From an uncultured Alphaproteobacteria bacterium (GTDB taxonomy: Bacteria; Pseudomonadota; Alphaproteobacteria; CAAHEQ01; UBA3637), in NCBI GenBank assembly GCA_949292205.1, contig CASEYR010000003.1:7870-71869 (forward strand): DNA of 64,000 nt, written 5' to 3'. Positions 1 through 8,230 of this stretch are shown in pieces. Both the position numbers and the translations under genes were made by a program. Under the pieces are notes generated by a model. It was not told where the DNA came from. It searched no databases and saw only the letters and a program-made list of their open reading frames with translations. Each line of letters starts with the position of its first letter. The stretch's first letter is position 1.

Positions 1-91
1 CAATCAGTATCATTTCAAAAAACAAACTTCGCATTACACCATTTTCTGCTCTTGCACAGATATAACAATATTATAATTTATGGAGCTAGTT

Positions 92-943
92 ATGGATATG
101 GAAGAAAGATTACAAGCCGTTATCACAAAAGCGGAAACAGATGCCTCTATATGGCACAATATCGTCCATGGGGACAATACCACAACGGTGGCAACGGAAA
201 ACGGTGCAGTCCCGACTGTGTCCAAGCAGTTAAAGGATGTTAGAGAGGCGATAACCGGCGGTGTTTTAGACGTGGTGGCAAAGGCTGAAGCGGCTCGGGA
301 TGAAACTTTAGCGATTAAAAACGATACAAACACGTTAAAAGAGACAACCGAGATGCTCAAGTCGGAAACATTGACTTTACGTAATCAAGCGGAAAATTTC
401 AAAAATCAGTGTGAAACAACTTTTGCCTCAATTAGTAGCACTACTCAAACATCTGTTGCACAAATTCAAACGGAGACAACAACACAAATTAATAATATAA
501 CCACCGCCGGGACGACACAGATTTCCCATATTAACTCGGCCGGTGCTACGCAAGTGGCGTTGGCAACGGAGCAAGCAGAACGAGCGAAAACATACGCTGA
601 CAGCATGGGGGTTAAAGATTTGTCCTTATATCAGGCAATATCAGGGCTATCCGGTACAGAAATTGTGTTGCAGGATGAAGTGGTCATTTATACAAAAAGT
701 GTCTCAACCTCAACGATTTTTACATTTAATGTAGCCGGTTTAACCAAAACCGACCGGGCAATTACTTTTGAACTGTATTTAACAGTAACGGCCGACAACT
801 TAACGATGACCTTTCCGTCATCGGTTTCATGGCTGAACGGAATGGCTCCGGTTATTACAACGGCGCAAAAATATCTGTTTGCTTTTCGGAGTTTTGACAA
901 CGGGACGACATGGATCGGCAATCTGCAAGGAAGTTTCGCATGA
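92..943 (+). CDS. Phage tail fibre protein with shared N-terminal anchor
   Basis: Likely a tail fibre subunit that attaches to the tail tip through its N-terminus. Residues 1-60 (MDMEERLQAVITKAE..., then HGDN, VPTVSKQLKDVR and ITGGVLDVVAKAE) closely match the start of the fibre gene at 1966, so this is a common anchor module. Residues about 65-170 are a Thr/Gln/Ala-rich heptad-like stretch (repeats such as TTTQIN and GTTQI) typical of trimeric fibre shafts. The last 100 residues form a beta-rich, non-repetitive tip of unknown ligand. An in-frame ATG lies at 80, but GGAG at 82-85 fits the ATG at 92. Its stop overlaps the next start as ATGA. The family is inferred from architecture, not from a recognised domain. 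Confidence 0.75.
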   Translation: MDMEERLQAVITKAETDASIWHNIVHGDNTTTVATENGAVPTVSKQLKDVREAITGGVLDVVAKAEAARDETLAIKNDTNTLKETTEMLKSETLTLRNQAENFKNQCETTFASISSTTQTSVAQIQTETTTQINNITTAGTTQISHINSAGATQVALATEQAERAKTYADSMGVKDLSLYQAISGLSGTEIVLQDEVVIYTKSVSTSTIFTFNVAGLTKTDRAITFELYLTVTADNLTMTFPSSVSWLNGMAPVITTAQKYLFAFRSFDNGTTWIGNLQGSFA

Positions 944-1953
944 GTTTAAGAACATCATTTTTTACAATCGGCGGTGGGGATGAATCCAATTGGAGTGTGA
1001 TGACACATCCGGATTTATCAGACGGTGATGCCTATTTATTTCCCTCCACAACCCATAATTTGTTGGTTTATAACGCTCGGGGAACAAAAATATTTAAAAC
1101 TGATTTAACCAATATCACATTTTTGGCTGATTTGCCGGTTTCCTATCCTGATGGTGTTTGTTATAATAATGCAACCAACCAATTAGTGTTACTTGATGAG
1201 GGGTGGTATAAGGATACGGTTTCTTATGTTTCAACGGACACGAATCTATCCACATATACAACGGGAGCACTTCCAACAGATGCGTATCGCACAGGTGCAC
1301 AATTGAATGGCGAGCTTATTTATGGAAACGGCTATTATGTTATCGGTGGCGAATACAATCCCTCCAGTAGTGCACGGCAACCGGCTATTTTCTATTCAAC
1401 AAACGGTATATCTTGGACCCGATTAATTTTTAATACATCAACATCGATAACAACGGGCACCGTTAAAGTCGTGGGATTTGGAAATAATAAGTTTGTTGCA
1501 TTCGGATCGTATTTTACGGGAACCACGGATTACAGTTCCAAAGCCGTAGCCGGTTCAACACCAACAAGTTGGACGAAAGCCAAATCTGATTTTAGCGGTC
1601 ATATTCGGATATCCATCGTTTATTGTAACGGTTATTTTTACCATTACAACTGGAGTGATAAGTTTATCAGAAGTTCAGACGGAACAAATTGGAGTGAGTT
1701 AACAAAACCGGAAGGTTTTAATGCCGAGCACTATTCTTTTAATGTCCTTTATTATAACGGACTGTATTATATTATAGACCAATCAAGAATCTATTCGACT
1801 TCTGATTTTGCCACTTATAAAAAATATAAAATGCCATTTACCTCAACAACATGGTATCGGCAAAGTATGGTTATTGTTGGAGATACAATTGTCGTGATGC
1901 GGGGAAATAAAGTTTATCATTCAAAAATCTGTGAACTTGTTGAGGATATTTAA
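940..1953 (+). CDS. Propeller-like phage tail-associated protein
   Basis: A protein of about 337 residues, probably part of the tail fibre or adsorption apparatus. It has repeated blades of the type (S)xNGISWTRL and SSDGTNWSEL, and recurring GYY/GNGYYVIGG and YYNGLYYI segments, which resemble the BNR or kelch-like beta-propeller repeats of phage receptor-binding and sialidase-like proteins. No catalytic residue set can be asserted. The start at 940 overlaps the previous stop (ATGA) and is preceded by AAGGAAG at 929-935; the longer in-frame start at 910 has no such site. It sits between two fibre genes with a shared anchor domain, so an accessory fibre or chaperone role is inferred. Enzymatic activity is unproven. 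Confidence 0.6.
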   Translation: MSLRTSFFTIGGGDESNWSVMTHPDLSDGDAYLFPSTTHNLLVYNARGTKIFKTDLTNITFLADLPVSYPDGVCYNNATNQLVLLDEGWYKDTVSYVSTDTNLSTYTTGALPTDAYRTGAQLNGELIYGNGYYVIGGEYNPSSSARQPAIFYSTNGISWTRLIFNTSTSITTGTVKVVGFGNNKFVAFGSYFTGTTDYSSKAVAGSTPTSWTKAKSDFSGHIRISIVYCNGYFYHYNWSDKFIRSSDGTNWSELTKPEGFNAEHYSFNVLYYNGLYYIIDQSRIYSTSDFATYKKYKMPFTSTTWYRQSMVIVGDTIVVMRGNKVYHSKICELVEDI

Positions 1954-1965
1954 GGAAAATCAAAC

Positions 1966-3459
1966 ATGAATATGGAAGAACGATTGCAGACCGTTGTGTC
2001 CCAAGCAGAGACTGACGGTCAAAAATGGCACACGATTATTCACGGTGATGATAAAACGACTGTGCCGACAGATAACGGCAACGTCCCGACTGTGGCCAAG
2101 CAATTAAGGGATGTGCGGGAGTCCATTACCGGCGGTGTTTTAGATGTGGTGGCGAAATCTGAATTAGCTCGGGATACAGCGGTGGCAGCTAAAAATGAAA
2201 CGATTAATTTAAAAAATGCCACCGACCAAATTAAAATGGAAACGCAGGCTATTAAAGAGGCCACACAAGAGATTAAGGCCTCTGCTGATGCGGTTTTTAA
2301 TAATATCTCTACCACGACAAATAGATCAATCCAAACGATTCAAACAGAAACGGCTTCACAAATCGCCCTTGTAAAAAGCACCGGCTCATCGCAAGTCAGT
2401 AGTGTTCAAGCCGCCGGAGCGACACAAATTGCCGATGTTAATACGGAGGGACAAAAACAGGTGGCTTTGGCAACCGATCAGGCTAATCAAGCCCGATATT
2501 ACGCAGAATCTTGTGCACCCACGCCTCTGGGGTCACGTCTTTGTGTGCCGGCAAATACCAAAGTGCCGGACGGATACGAACCGGTTTGGTATAAAAACAC
2601 TATTACTCGTGCCAGATATCCGGACTTTTTTACCCAGTTGGTGGATACAAACAGCCTGATATTTGTAGACGAAGCCACCTATGACAGTCAGGTTGACACG
2701 TACGGTATGTGTGCCAGCTATGTTAAAGTAGATAATGACACATTGATTTTGCCGCTTTTGCTTAACTTTGCCCGAGGCGGAACAACCTCTCAATTGGGTG
2801 GTGTTGAGTTAGACCAATTTCAAGGTCACTATCACGCCTGTCAAGTGCGGATTGACGCATATGGCTCGGGTGACGGGGCAACTATGGCTTATACTAACGG
2901 AACCGATGAAGGGATGAAAGACGGCACGCCGGATTTAATGATTTATAATCCGACAACCGGAGCCAATGGGGCTGTCCGCTATGGTAATGAGACCCGCCCC
3001 AAAGGGTATTATGAGCTCAACTACATTAAATGTGCCGATATCAGCCGTCCGCTTTCTGAGGAAAACACGACAGAAATCAGAAATATTGTTGTAAACAAAG
3101 TTGATACGAATTTAGAAAATATAACGGCTACCGCCTTATTTAATAAAACAGGTAGTTATTCTAAAAGCTCAACGTCTTTTTGGGAACAGAACAAAGCGAC
3201 CGGTTTGATTTTTCAAGGCGGAAGAGTCAACATAACCACAAGTGCCGATTTTTCCGTGACGTTTCCCAAGGCTTTTTCCTCTACGGTTATCAGTATCGTT
3301 GTGACCCCCTACGGACAAGCCACAAACTCAACATCTGACACAAACTACTGTGCCATGGTTATCGGAGTATCAACCACCGCTTTTACAATACGTTATGTGG
3401 ATTCTGATTCAACCAATCGGCGACAAGGCTATGTCGCATGGTTCGCTATCGGATATTAG
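1966..3459 (+). CDS. Phage tail fibre protein with collar-like and gp53-like C-terminal domain
   Basis: A second tail fibre of 497 residues. Residues 1-60 repeat the anchor of the gene at 92. Residues 65-175 are a coiled, Ala/Thr/Gln-rich shaft. From about residue 180 there is a globular part (GSRLCVPANTKVPDGYE; later QFQGHYHACQV and RPKGYYELNYIKC) that looks like a phage tail collar domain. The last 80 residues (GGRVNITTSADFSVTFPKAF ... GYVAWFAIGY) match the gp53-like putative receptor-binding C-terminal domain, whose hallmark is the closing W-x-AIGY. The ribosome binding site is AAGGAAAA just before the ATG. It is probably the main host-recognition fibre; the receptor is unknown. Confidence 0.8.
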   Translation: MNMEERLQTVVSQAETDGQKWHTIIHGDDKTTVPTDNGNVPTVAKQLRDVRESITGGVLDVVAKSELARDTAVAAKNETINLKNATDQIKMETQAIKEATQEIKASADAVFNNISTTTNRSIQTIQTETASQIALVKSTGSSQVSSVQAAGATQIADVNTEGQKQVALATDQANQARYYAESCAPTPLGSRLCVPANTKVPDGYEPVWYKNTITRARYPDFFTQLVDTNSLIFVDEATYDSQVDTYGMCASYVKVDNDTLILPLLLNFARGGTTSQLGGVELDQFQGHYHACQVRIDAYGSGDGATMAYTNGTDEGMKDGTPDLMIYNPTTGANGAVRYGNETRPKGYYELNYIKCADISRPLSEENTTEIRNIVVNKVDTNLENITATALFNKTGSYSKSSTSFWEQNKATGLIFQGGRVNITTSADFSVTFPKAFSSTVISIVVTPYGQATNSTSDTNYCAMVIGVSTTAFTIRYVDSDSTNRRQGYVAWFAIGY

Positions 3460-3467
3460 GAGGAAAA

Positions 3468-4010
3468 ATGACAGATAACACTTTATCGGAAGCTTTAAAA
3501 GAAGCCTATGCCTCGGCACCCAGTGATGTGATTTTATTGCACACGTTGGAGTTGAGGCATCCGGCATTTGTTGATGACAATGGAAATCCGACCGCCATTC
3601 GGGTTGTTCGGGATAATGTCAACCATATCTGTACTTTGGAAGACACGGCTCCGCTCAACCCCGGGCAAGCGGTGGAATTTACCGCTATGGCGTTTGATTT
3701 AACACTCCCGCCGGTTGAGGCCATACCGCTGCCGGAGATTACCTTGTCCATTGACAACGTGTCCACCGAAATCATCAAATACTTGGACAGAGCCGTTGAA
3801 ACGCAAGACATGATTGAAATGACCTACCGTCCGTATCTGACAAGCGACCTGAGTATACCTCAGATGGATCCACCGATTACTTTAGTTATTACCGAGGTTT
3901 CGGTGGATATTTCTAAAATATCAGCCACAGCTCGCATGATGGACATCAGCAACAAGTCGTTTCCTGCTGAAAACTATACCGTCAAAAAATATCCGGGATT
4001 ATCGAGATGA
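3468..4010 (+). CDS. DUF1833-like phage tail tip assembly protein
   Basis: A protein of 180 residues matching the DUF1833 family found in tail modules of siphophages and prophages. Seen here: an N-terminal LLHTLELRHPAF segment, then EFTAMAFDLTLP and a central PEITLSIDNVSTEI strand pattern, both characteristic of the family. The start at 3468 has a strong AGGAGGA site at 3458-3464; the earlier in-frame start at 3438 lies inside the upstream gene. The stop overlaps the NlpC/P60 start at 4007 (ATGA), so the two are translationally coupled. In related phages this gene sits beside the tail peptidase and the J-like tip protein, as it does here. Its biochemical role is not established. Confidence 0.75.
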   Translation: MTDNTLSEALKEAYASAPSDVILLHTLELRHPAFVDDNGNPTAIRVVRDNVNHICTLEDTAPLNPGQAVEFTAMAFDLTLPPVEAIPLPEITLSIDNVSTEIIKYLDRAVETQDMIEMTYRPYLTSDLSIPQMDPPITLVITEVSVDISKISATARMMDISNKSFPAENYTVKKYPGLSR

Positions 4011-4411
4011 CACATTTTGCATTAAAATATATCGGGCGACCATGGATCGCCGGAGCACAAGGCCCTGACAGTTTTGATTGTTGGGGCTTTGTTCGTTATG
4101 TGCTGCTGCACGAGTTTGTCCATGATGTGCCACCGGTCAACATTAATCCGAATAATTTAAGAGATGTCCTACACGCCTTCCGGACAGATTTGGCTTTTAC
4201 AGCTTTTAAGGAAGTGCCGTCCCCACAAAATGGTGATGTTGTTTTGATGAGGCAATCAAAAAATCCCGTTCATGCCGGTTTATGGTTAGATATAGACGGC
4301 GGGGGCGTTTTGCACTGTGTCAGAGACAGCGGTGTTGTTTTTCAAAATGTCCGTTCCTTAAACACTTGTGGTTGGTACTTAGACAGTTATTATCGAGTGA
4401 AAGAAAGTTAA
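4007..4411 (+). CDS. NlpC/P60 family phage tail peptidase
   Basis: A 134-residue cysteine peptidase of the NlpC/P60 fold, equivalent to the peptidase domain of lambda gpK. It probably cuts peptidoglycan peptides at the tail tip during DNA entry. Motifs visible: SFDCWGFVRYV near residue 25 (catalytic Cys), GDVVLM followed by PVHAGLWLD (catalytic His), then a short C-terminal strand with GGVLHCVRDSGV. The length is that of a stand-alone peptidase without the JAB/MPN half of gpK. It overlaps the DUF1833 gene by four bases and is four bases from the J-like gene, so these three form one tail-tip block. Confidence 0.88.
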   Translation: MTHFALKYIGRPWIAGAQGPDSFDCWGFVRYVLLHEFVHDVPPVNINPNNLRDVLHAFRTDLAFTAFKEVPSPQNGDVVLMRQSKNPVHAGLWLDIDGGGVLHCVRDSGVVFQNVRSLNTCGWYLDSYYRVKES

Positions 4412-4415
4412 AACA

Positions 4416-6641
4416 ATGGTTTACTTTAATATTCTAACAAATCCGTTTAATCCTAACAAAGGACGGATAAGCAAGGTTTTACCCGGAAAACAGACCGTTT
4501 GGCAAATCGTCAAAGAGCAGAAGATAGATTTAACTCGCCCAACAGTCTGCCTTGTTGACGGTGTAGCAAAACTTCGGAAAGACTGGAACTGCATATTACA
4601 TCAAAAAGCGGTGATTAGTTTTGTTGCTCTGCCGCTGGGTGGCGGAGGTGGTAAAAGCTCAAATCCATTACAAATTGTCCTAACGGTGGCCTTAATTGTT
4701 GCAACTGTTTATACTGGTGGTGCGGTGGGTGCCGCTTATGGTGCCGTTTGGGGTGGTGTTGCTGCGGCGGCCGTTTCGGTCGGAGGTGGTATTTTGATTA
4801 ACACCTTTGTGCCAACACCTAAAGCATCGCTTAATGGAATGACAACATCAAGCCTGACTCAAAGTCCGACTTATTCCTTACAGGCTCAAGGTAATCAGGC
4901 ACGTCTTGGTAATCCCATTCCGGTTATTTATGGCAGGCACCTGATTTATCCGGATTTTGCCAGTCAGCCATATTATAAATACATTGATAACGAGCAATTT
5001 GTGTATCAGCTCCATTGTTTGGGTCAAGGTGAATACAATGTCGAACAGATTCGTATTGAGGATACGCCCATCAGTTCATTTGAAGAAATAACCTATCAAA
5101 TCATTCAACCCGGAGGTAAAAATACGCTCTTTGAAGAGGATGTGGTGACATCCAATGAGGTTGCAGGTCAAGAACTGCTAAAAGATACCATTTGTGGGCC
5201 ATTTGTATTAAACCCGACTGAAAGCGTTATCAATAAAATTGAAATTGATGTAGCTTTTCAACGGGGTTGTTATTACGCAAACGACAATGGCACCATGGCT
5301 AATAAAACCATTCAATGGCGTATTGATGCTCGGTTGATAGATGATGAAGATAAAGCGCTGGGTGATTGGGTTACTCTTGGAACGGAAAGTATTACAAGCA
5401 ATAACCACAATGCCATGTATAAAACCTATACTTATTCGGTTACAACCGGCAGGTATGAGGTCAGAGCTACCCGGTTAGATGCCAAAGACACATCTTCACG
5501 TGCCGGTCATGAAATCCGGTGGGGTTCGGCCAAGGGCTATATCGTGTCAGATAAAGACTATGGAAACGTGACATTGCTTGCCATTACGATGCGAGCCACC
5601 GATAACCTATCACAGCGTTCGTCACGTATGGTCAACTGTATCGTCACAAGGAAACTGCCGACTTGGTCTCCGACTTCTGGGTGGTCATCGCCGGTAGCGA
5701 CCCGTTCTGTTGCTTGGGTATTGGCAGATATCTTAAGAGCCTCATATGGTGCCGGACTTGCCGATAAGTCCATAGATATGCAGGCCCTTTATAATTTGGA
5801 TCAAACTTGGAACAGTCGTGGCGATACCTTTAACGGTGTGTTTGATAGCAAACTGACGGTTTATGAGGCTTTATCCCGAACAGCCCGAGTTGGACGAGCT
5901 ATTCCTTTTATTCAAGGTGGTATCGTTCGTTTCGTCCGGGACGAGCCGAAAAACATACCGGTTGCACTATTCGGACCACGAAATATTGTAAAAAACAGCC
6001 TGTCCATACAATATGTGATGCCGTCCGAGGATACCGCCGACAGTGTTTGCGTTCAGTATTTTTCGGAAAAGACTTGGAAAACGTCAGAAATAGTCGGTTC
6101 GTTTGACGGCTCAACATCCGATAAAACAGCCACCGTAGAATTGTTCGGCTGTACAAACAAAGACCAAGCCTTGCGTGAAGCAACTTATATGGCTTTGGCA
6201 AACCGGTATCGCAGACGTATTGTCAATTTTACAACAGAACTTGAAGGACTGGTTCCTAGTTATGGAGACTTAATCGCCATTACACATGATATGGCTAAAT
6301 GGGGCCAAGGCGGTGAAGTGACAGAGAAAAGCGGATTAACCTTAAGCCTGTCCGAACCAGTCAAGTTTGAAGAAGGTCAAACACATTATTTGGCCTTGCG
6401 TAAGAAAAACGGGTCTTTATCAGGACCTTATGTTGTCACACCTGGAGCGTTAACGACTGAAGTTATCTTATCGGAAGAACCGGACATAGACATCTTAACC
6501 GGCACAGATGCGGAAAGAACGCATTTTGCCTTTGGAACAGCCGATAAATGGAGCGTACTTGCTCGTGTAACGGGTATTCATCCACGCTCCACCAAGGTAG
6601 AAATAACAGCGGTTATTGAAGATAGCCGAGTACATCAATAG
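4416..6641 (+). CDS. J-like phage tail tip / host specificity protein
   Basis: A protein of 741 residues of the lambda gpJ (TipJ) type that forms the central tail tip. The N-terminus has a small ubiquitin-like or tail-I-like part, then a Gly/Ala-rich hydrophobic stretch (about residues 85-125, GGAVGAAYGAVWGG). The diagnostic core follows: ARLGNPIPVIYGRH near 160, then the LHCLGQGEYNVEQIRIEDTP block, followed by fibronectin-like and beta-rich domains. It ends at residue 741 without the long variable C-terminus of lambda J, so receptor contact is probably made by the separate fibres at 92 and 1966. It lies immediately after the NlpC/P60 gene, the standard order. Subdomain limits are approximate. 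Confidence 0.88.
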   Translation: MVYFNILTNPFNPNKGRISKVLPGKQTVWQIVKEQKIDLTRPTVCLVDGVAKLRKDWNCILHQKAVISFVALPLGGGGGKSSNPLQIVLTVALIVATVYTGGAVGAAYGAVWGGVAAAAVSVGGGILINTFVPTPKASLNGMTTSSLTQSPTYSLQAQGNQARLGNPIPVIYGRHLIYPDFASQPYYKYIDNEQFVYQLHCLGQGEYNVEQIRIEDTPISSFEEITYQIIQPGGKNTLFEEDVVTSNEVAGQELLKDTICGPFVLNPTESVINKIEIDVAFQRGCYYANDNGTMANKTIQWRIDARLIDDEDKALGDWVTLGTESITSNNHNAMYKTYTYSVTTGRYEVRATRLDAKDTSSRAGHEIRWGSAKGYIVSDKDYGNVTLLAITMRATDNLSQRSSRMVNCIVTRKLPTWSPTSGWSSPVATRSVAWVLADILRASYGAGLADKSIDMQALYNLDQTWNSRGDTFNGVFDSKLTVYEALSRTARVGRAIPFIQGGIVRFVRDEPKNIPVALFGPRNIVKNSLSIQYVMPSEDTADSVCVQYFSEKTWKTSEIVGSFDGSTSDKTATVELFGCTNKDQALREATYMALANRYRRRIVNFTTELEGLVPSYGDLIAITHDMAKWGQGGEVTEKSGLTLSLSEPVKFEEGQTHYLALRKKNGSLSGPYVVTPGALTTEVILSEEPDIDILTGTDAERTHFAFGTADKWSVLARVTGIHPRSTKVEITAVIEDSRVHQ

Positions 6642-6650
6642 GAGAAAAAC

Positions 6651-6905
6651 ATGGATTGGATACAATTCCTACAAATCATTTGTGTGCCAGCCTTTGGTTG
6701 GTTTTTTTATAAACTGGGAGAACAACGGAGGGAAATCAAAAGTGTTGAAAGAGAGTTAAACGAATTCAAAGTAGCGGTGGCCAAAGAGTACGCAACTCAA
6801 ACGCACATTGCCCGATTAGAAACAAAAATTGATGACTTAAGAGAAATGATATGGAGTTTACATCATGAACCAAACACGACAGCCAAGAGGCATTCGAAAC
6901 AATAA
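6651..6905 (+). CDS. Small phage membrane protein with coiled coil, unknown
   Basis: An 84-residue protein with one N-terminal membrane segment (about residues 5-20, FLQIICVPAFGWFFYKLG) followed by a charged helix (EQRREIKSVERELNEFKVAV ... ARLETKIDDLREMIWSL) that should form a coiled coil. Its start has a good AGGAGAAAAAC leader. It overlaps the next gene by 41 bases in another frame. Similar small membrane/coiled-coil proteins occur between tail and lysis genes of many phages, sometimes as holin accessory or superinfection proteins. I do not recognise a named family, and the function is open. Confidence 0.6.
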   Translation: MDWIQFLQIICVPAFGWFFYKLGEQRREIKSVERELNEFKVAVAKEYATQTHIARLETKIDDLREMIWSLHHEPNTTAKRHSKQ

Positions 6906-7281
6906 TCCCGGAAACATCAGATGGGGAGAAAATTGGCTCGGATTAAAACAGGACGGAAAAGAACAAGATCCGTCCTTTTGTGTATTTATATCGGCCGTTT
7001 ATGGTATCAGAGCGTTGGCAAGACTGTTGCAAAACTATCAAAGGATCCATGGTTTAGATACGCCAAGAAAGATAATCAGCCGATACGCTCCGCCGAGTGA
7101 AAACCAAACACAAGCCTACATCCAAAGTGTGGCCGCTCAGCTTGGTATTACACCAGACGGTAAAGTTGATTTGACAGAAATCGGCACTTTGACTGTGTTT
7201 ATCAAGGCAATCATTCGCCATGAAAACGGAATACAACCTTATTCAAACGAAACCATTCAGAAAGGAATTGCACTTCTATGA
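6865..7281 (+). CDS. P5-like phage structural / lysozyme-fold protein
   Basis: A 138-residue protein beginning MNQTRQPRGIRNNNPGNIR, the signature of the structural protein P5 family seen in phage and prophage lysis or tail regions. Later blocks fit too: FISAVYGIRALARLLQNYQR, then SRYAPPSENQTQAYIQSVA and a C-terminal FIKAIIRHENG. The RNNNPGNIRW and YGIRA motifs are shared with proteins annotated as muraminidase-like, and the position just before the holin and spanins suggests a cell-wall degrading role. No classical E-D-T lysozyme triad can be assigned with confidence. The stop overlaps the ATG of the holin gene at 7278. Confidence 0.72.
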   Translation: MNQTRQPRGIRNNNPGNIRWGENWLGLKQDGKEQDPSFCVFISAVYGIRALARLLQNYQRIHGLDTPRKIISRYAPPSENQTQAYIQSVAAQLGITPDGKVDLTEIGTLTVFIKAIIRHENGIQPYSNETIQKGIALL

Positions 7282-7730
7282 AACGGAAATGGATTATAGC
7301 CACTGTTATTTCCCATTTAATCAATTTGGCAAGAACTTATTTTGTTCGAGTTTTGATGAGTTTTGGTGCGATTGTATTAGATATACAATTAAACAAAATT
7401 CAGCTTAAAATCGGCAAAATAAGTCTTGTTCTAAGAATGCGGAAAAATTCATTCATTATTTTCGTCAAATGGTTTTAATGTATTTCACGATACATTTGCA
7501 ACCATTTTCCTAATCCTGAATGATTTTTCTTCAGCACCAAATTTGATAAAATGGGAAAATAACAGTGGCTTCAAATCGGTTGGACTTTGTGCTACGGGAT
7601 ATTCCACAATTGCGTGGTTGTCCCGTTTTTTAGTGTTCCGGAGGTGGATTGGGAATATCTGCTGATGGGACTAGGTATTGTGCTTGGCGTAAGCGGAGTA
7701 AGAGATATTGGGTTAAAGAAAGGAAAATAA
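7278..7730 (+). pseudogene. Phage holin-like gene split by a palindromic insertion
   Basis: The gene begins at the ATGA overlap with the P5-like gene (MKRKWI) and resumes in the same frame after the insert at 7298-7570. It reads QIGWTLCYGIFHNCVVVPFF, then the block with LLMGLGIVLGVSGVRDIG, and stops with TAA at 7728-7730. The second half has the short hydrophobic segments and Gly-rich LGLG(L)-(R) ending of small holins linked to phage or gene-transfer-agent release. The insert adds an in-frame stop at 7476-7478, so the intact product is not made. Without the insert the protein would be about 60 residues. The family assignment is inferred from position and hydrophobic pattern. The alternative is a 66-residue chimeric protein ending inside the insert. 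Confidence 0.6.
7298..7570. mobile_element. MITE-like palindromic insertion (about 273 bp)
   Basis: The ends are imperfect inverted repeats. The left arm, 7298-7329, starts AGCCACTGTTATTT. The right arm, 7537-7570, is its reverse complement with two small indels. Between them are further nested hairpins: AAGAACTTATTTTG (from 7331) against CAAAATAAG near 7415-7424; AAAAATTCATTCA near 7443 against TGAATGATTTTT near 7518; and a long imperfect palindrome at about 7467-7510 around TGTATTTCACGATACA. There is no transposase, so it would be a non-autonomous element. It interrupts the holin frame cleanly and keeps phase across the junction. A target duplication is not obvious. Confidence 0.6.
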
Positions 7731-7846
7731 ACGAGGCAATTGCTTTATTTTCGAACGGGGTTAGTGAGAAAATTTAGCAATACCGGTTTATTTGCCCGAT
7801 TCAACAAAACAAATCTAAACACAAGAAAAATGAAAGGGAAACTACA

Positions 7847-8068
7847 ATGTTAACACTCATAACGACAGCTTGGAATAAAGCAAAATATTGGATTATCGGC
7901 GGTGGTTTGGCGATTTTATACCTGCTGGGCTATCAAAAAGGAAAACATAAAGAACAAGTCAAAACAATGAAAGGAACCTTAGAAAATGTTCAAAAAGCTA
8001 AAACTGTACGTGATAATGTTGTCGATATTGACCGTATCCGCCGGTTGCACGACAAATATAAACGGTGA
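7847..8068 (+). CDS. Rz-like inner-membrane spanin
   Basis: A 73-residue protein with one N-terminal membrane span (about residues 14-28, WIIGGGLAILYLLGYQKG) and a charged periplasmic helix (KHKEQVKTMKGTLENVQKAK ... DIDRIRRLHDKY). This is the architecture of a short i-spanin. In double-stranded DNA phages, i- and o-spanins join inner and outer membranes and disrupt the outer membrane at the end of lysis. The lipoprotein gene nested in the +1 frame at 7986 makes the assignment much stronger. AAAGGGAAACTACA precedes the start. The helix is shorter than in lambda Rz, as in many alphaproteobacterial prophages. Confidence 0.75.
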   Translation: MLTLITTAWNKAKYWIIGGGLAILYLLGYQKGKHKEQVKTMKGTLENVQKAKTVRDNVVDIDRIRRLHDKYKR

Positions 8069-8180
8069 TTTTTGCCTGATTTACGAGCCGATTTATGCGG
8101 ATTACGAGCATGATACCCCCGAAACGATCCGTCAAATAGACCGAAACAACCTCGTTTATGATGAAATGTGTTCGAATTAA
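7986..8180 (+). CDS. Rz1-like outer-membrane lipoprotein spanin
   Basis: A 64-residue protein with a basic N-terminus (MFKKLKL), a hydrophobic segment and the lipobox LTVSAGC, so residue 21 would be the lipidated Cys. The mature part is about 44 residues (DFCLIYEPIYADYEHDTPET, then IRQIDRNNLVYDEMC). It includes two further cysteines and the DTPETIRQID(R)NN motif, which I recognise as common in alphaproteobacterial prophage lipoproteins at this position. It begins inside the Rz-like gene in a different frame and ends beyond it, the lambda-type overlapped arrangement. It is probably the o-spanin partner of the gene at 7847. Confidence 0.75.
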   Translation: MFKKLKLYVIMLSILTVSAGCTTNINGDFCLIYEPIYADYEHDTPETIRQIDRNNLVYDEMCSN

Positions 8181-8230
8181 TAGCATCTTTTTAAAATTTT
8201 TATATATCGCTAAGATTCGACATCTGTTTC

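Noticed and set aside
1-3459. Diversity-generating retroelement acting on the tail fibres
   Set aside because: No reverse transcriptase and no template repeat matching the fibre ends in the window.
7298-7570. Group I or II intron in the holin gene
   Set aside because: No domain V-like motif, no conserved intron ends and too short; inverted ends fit a MITE-like element better.
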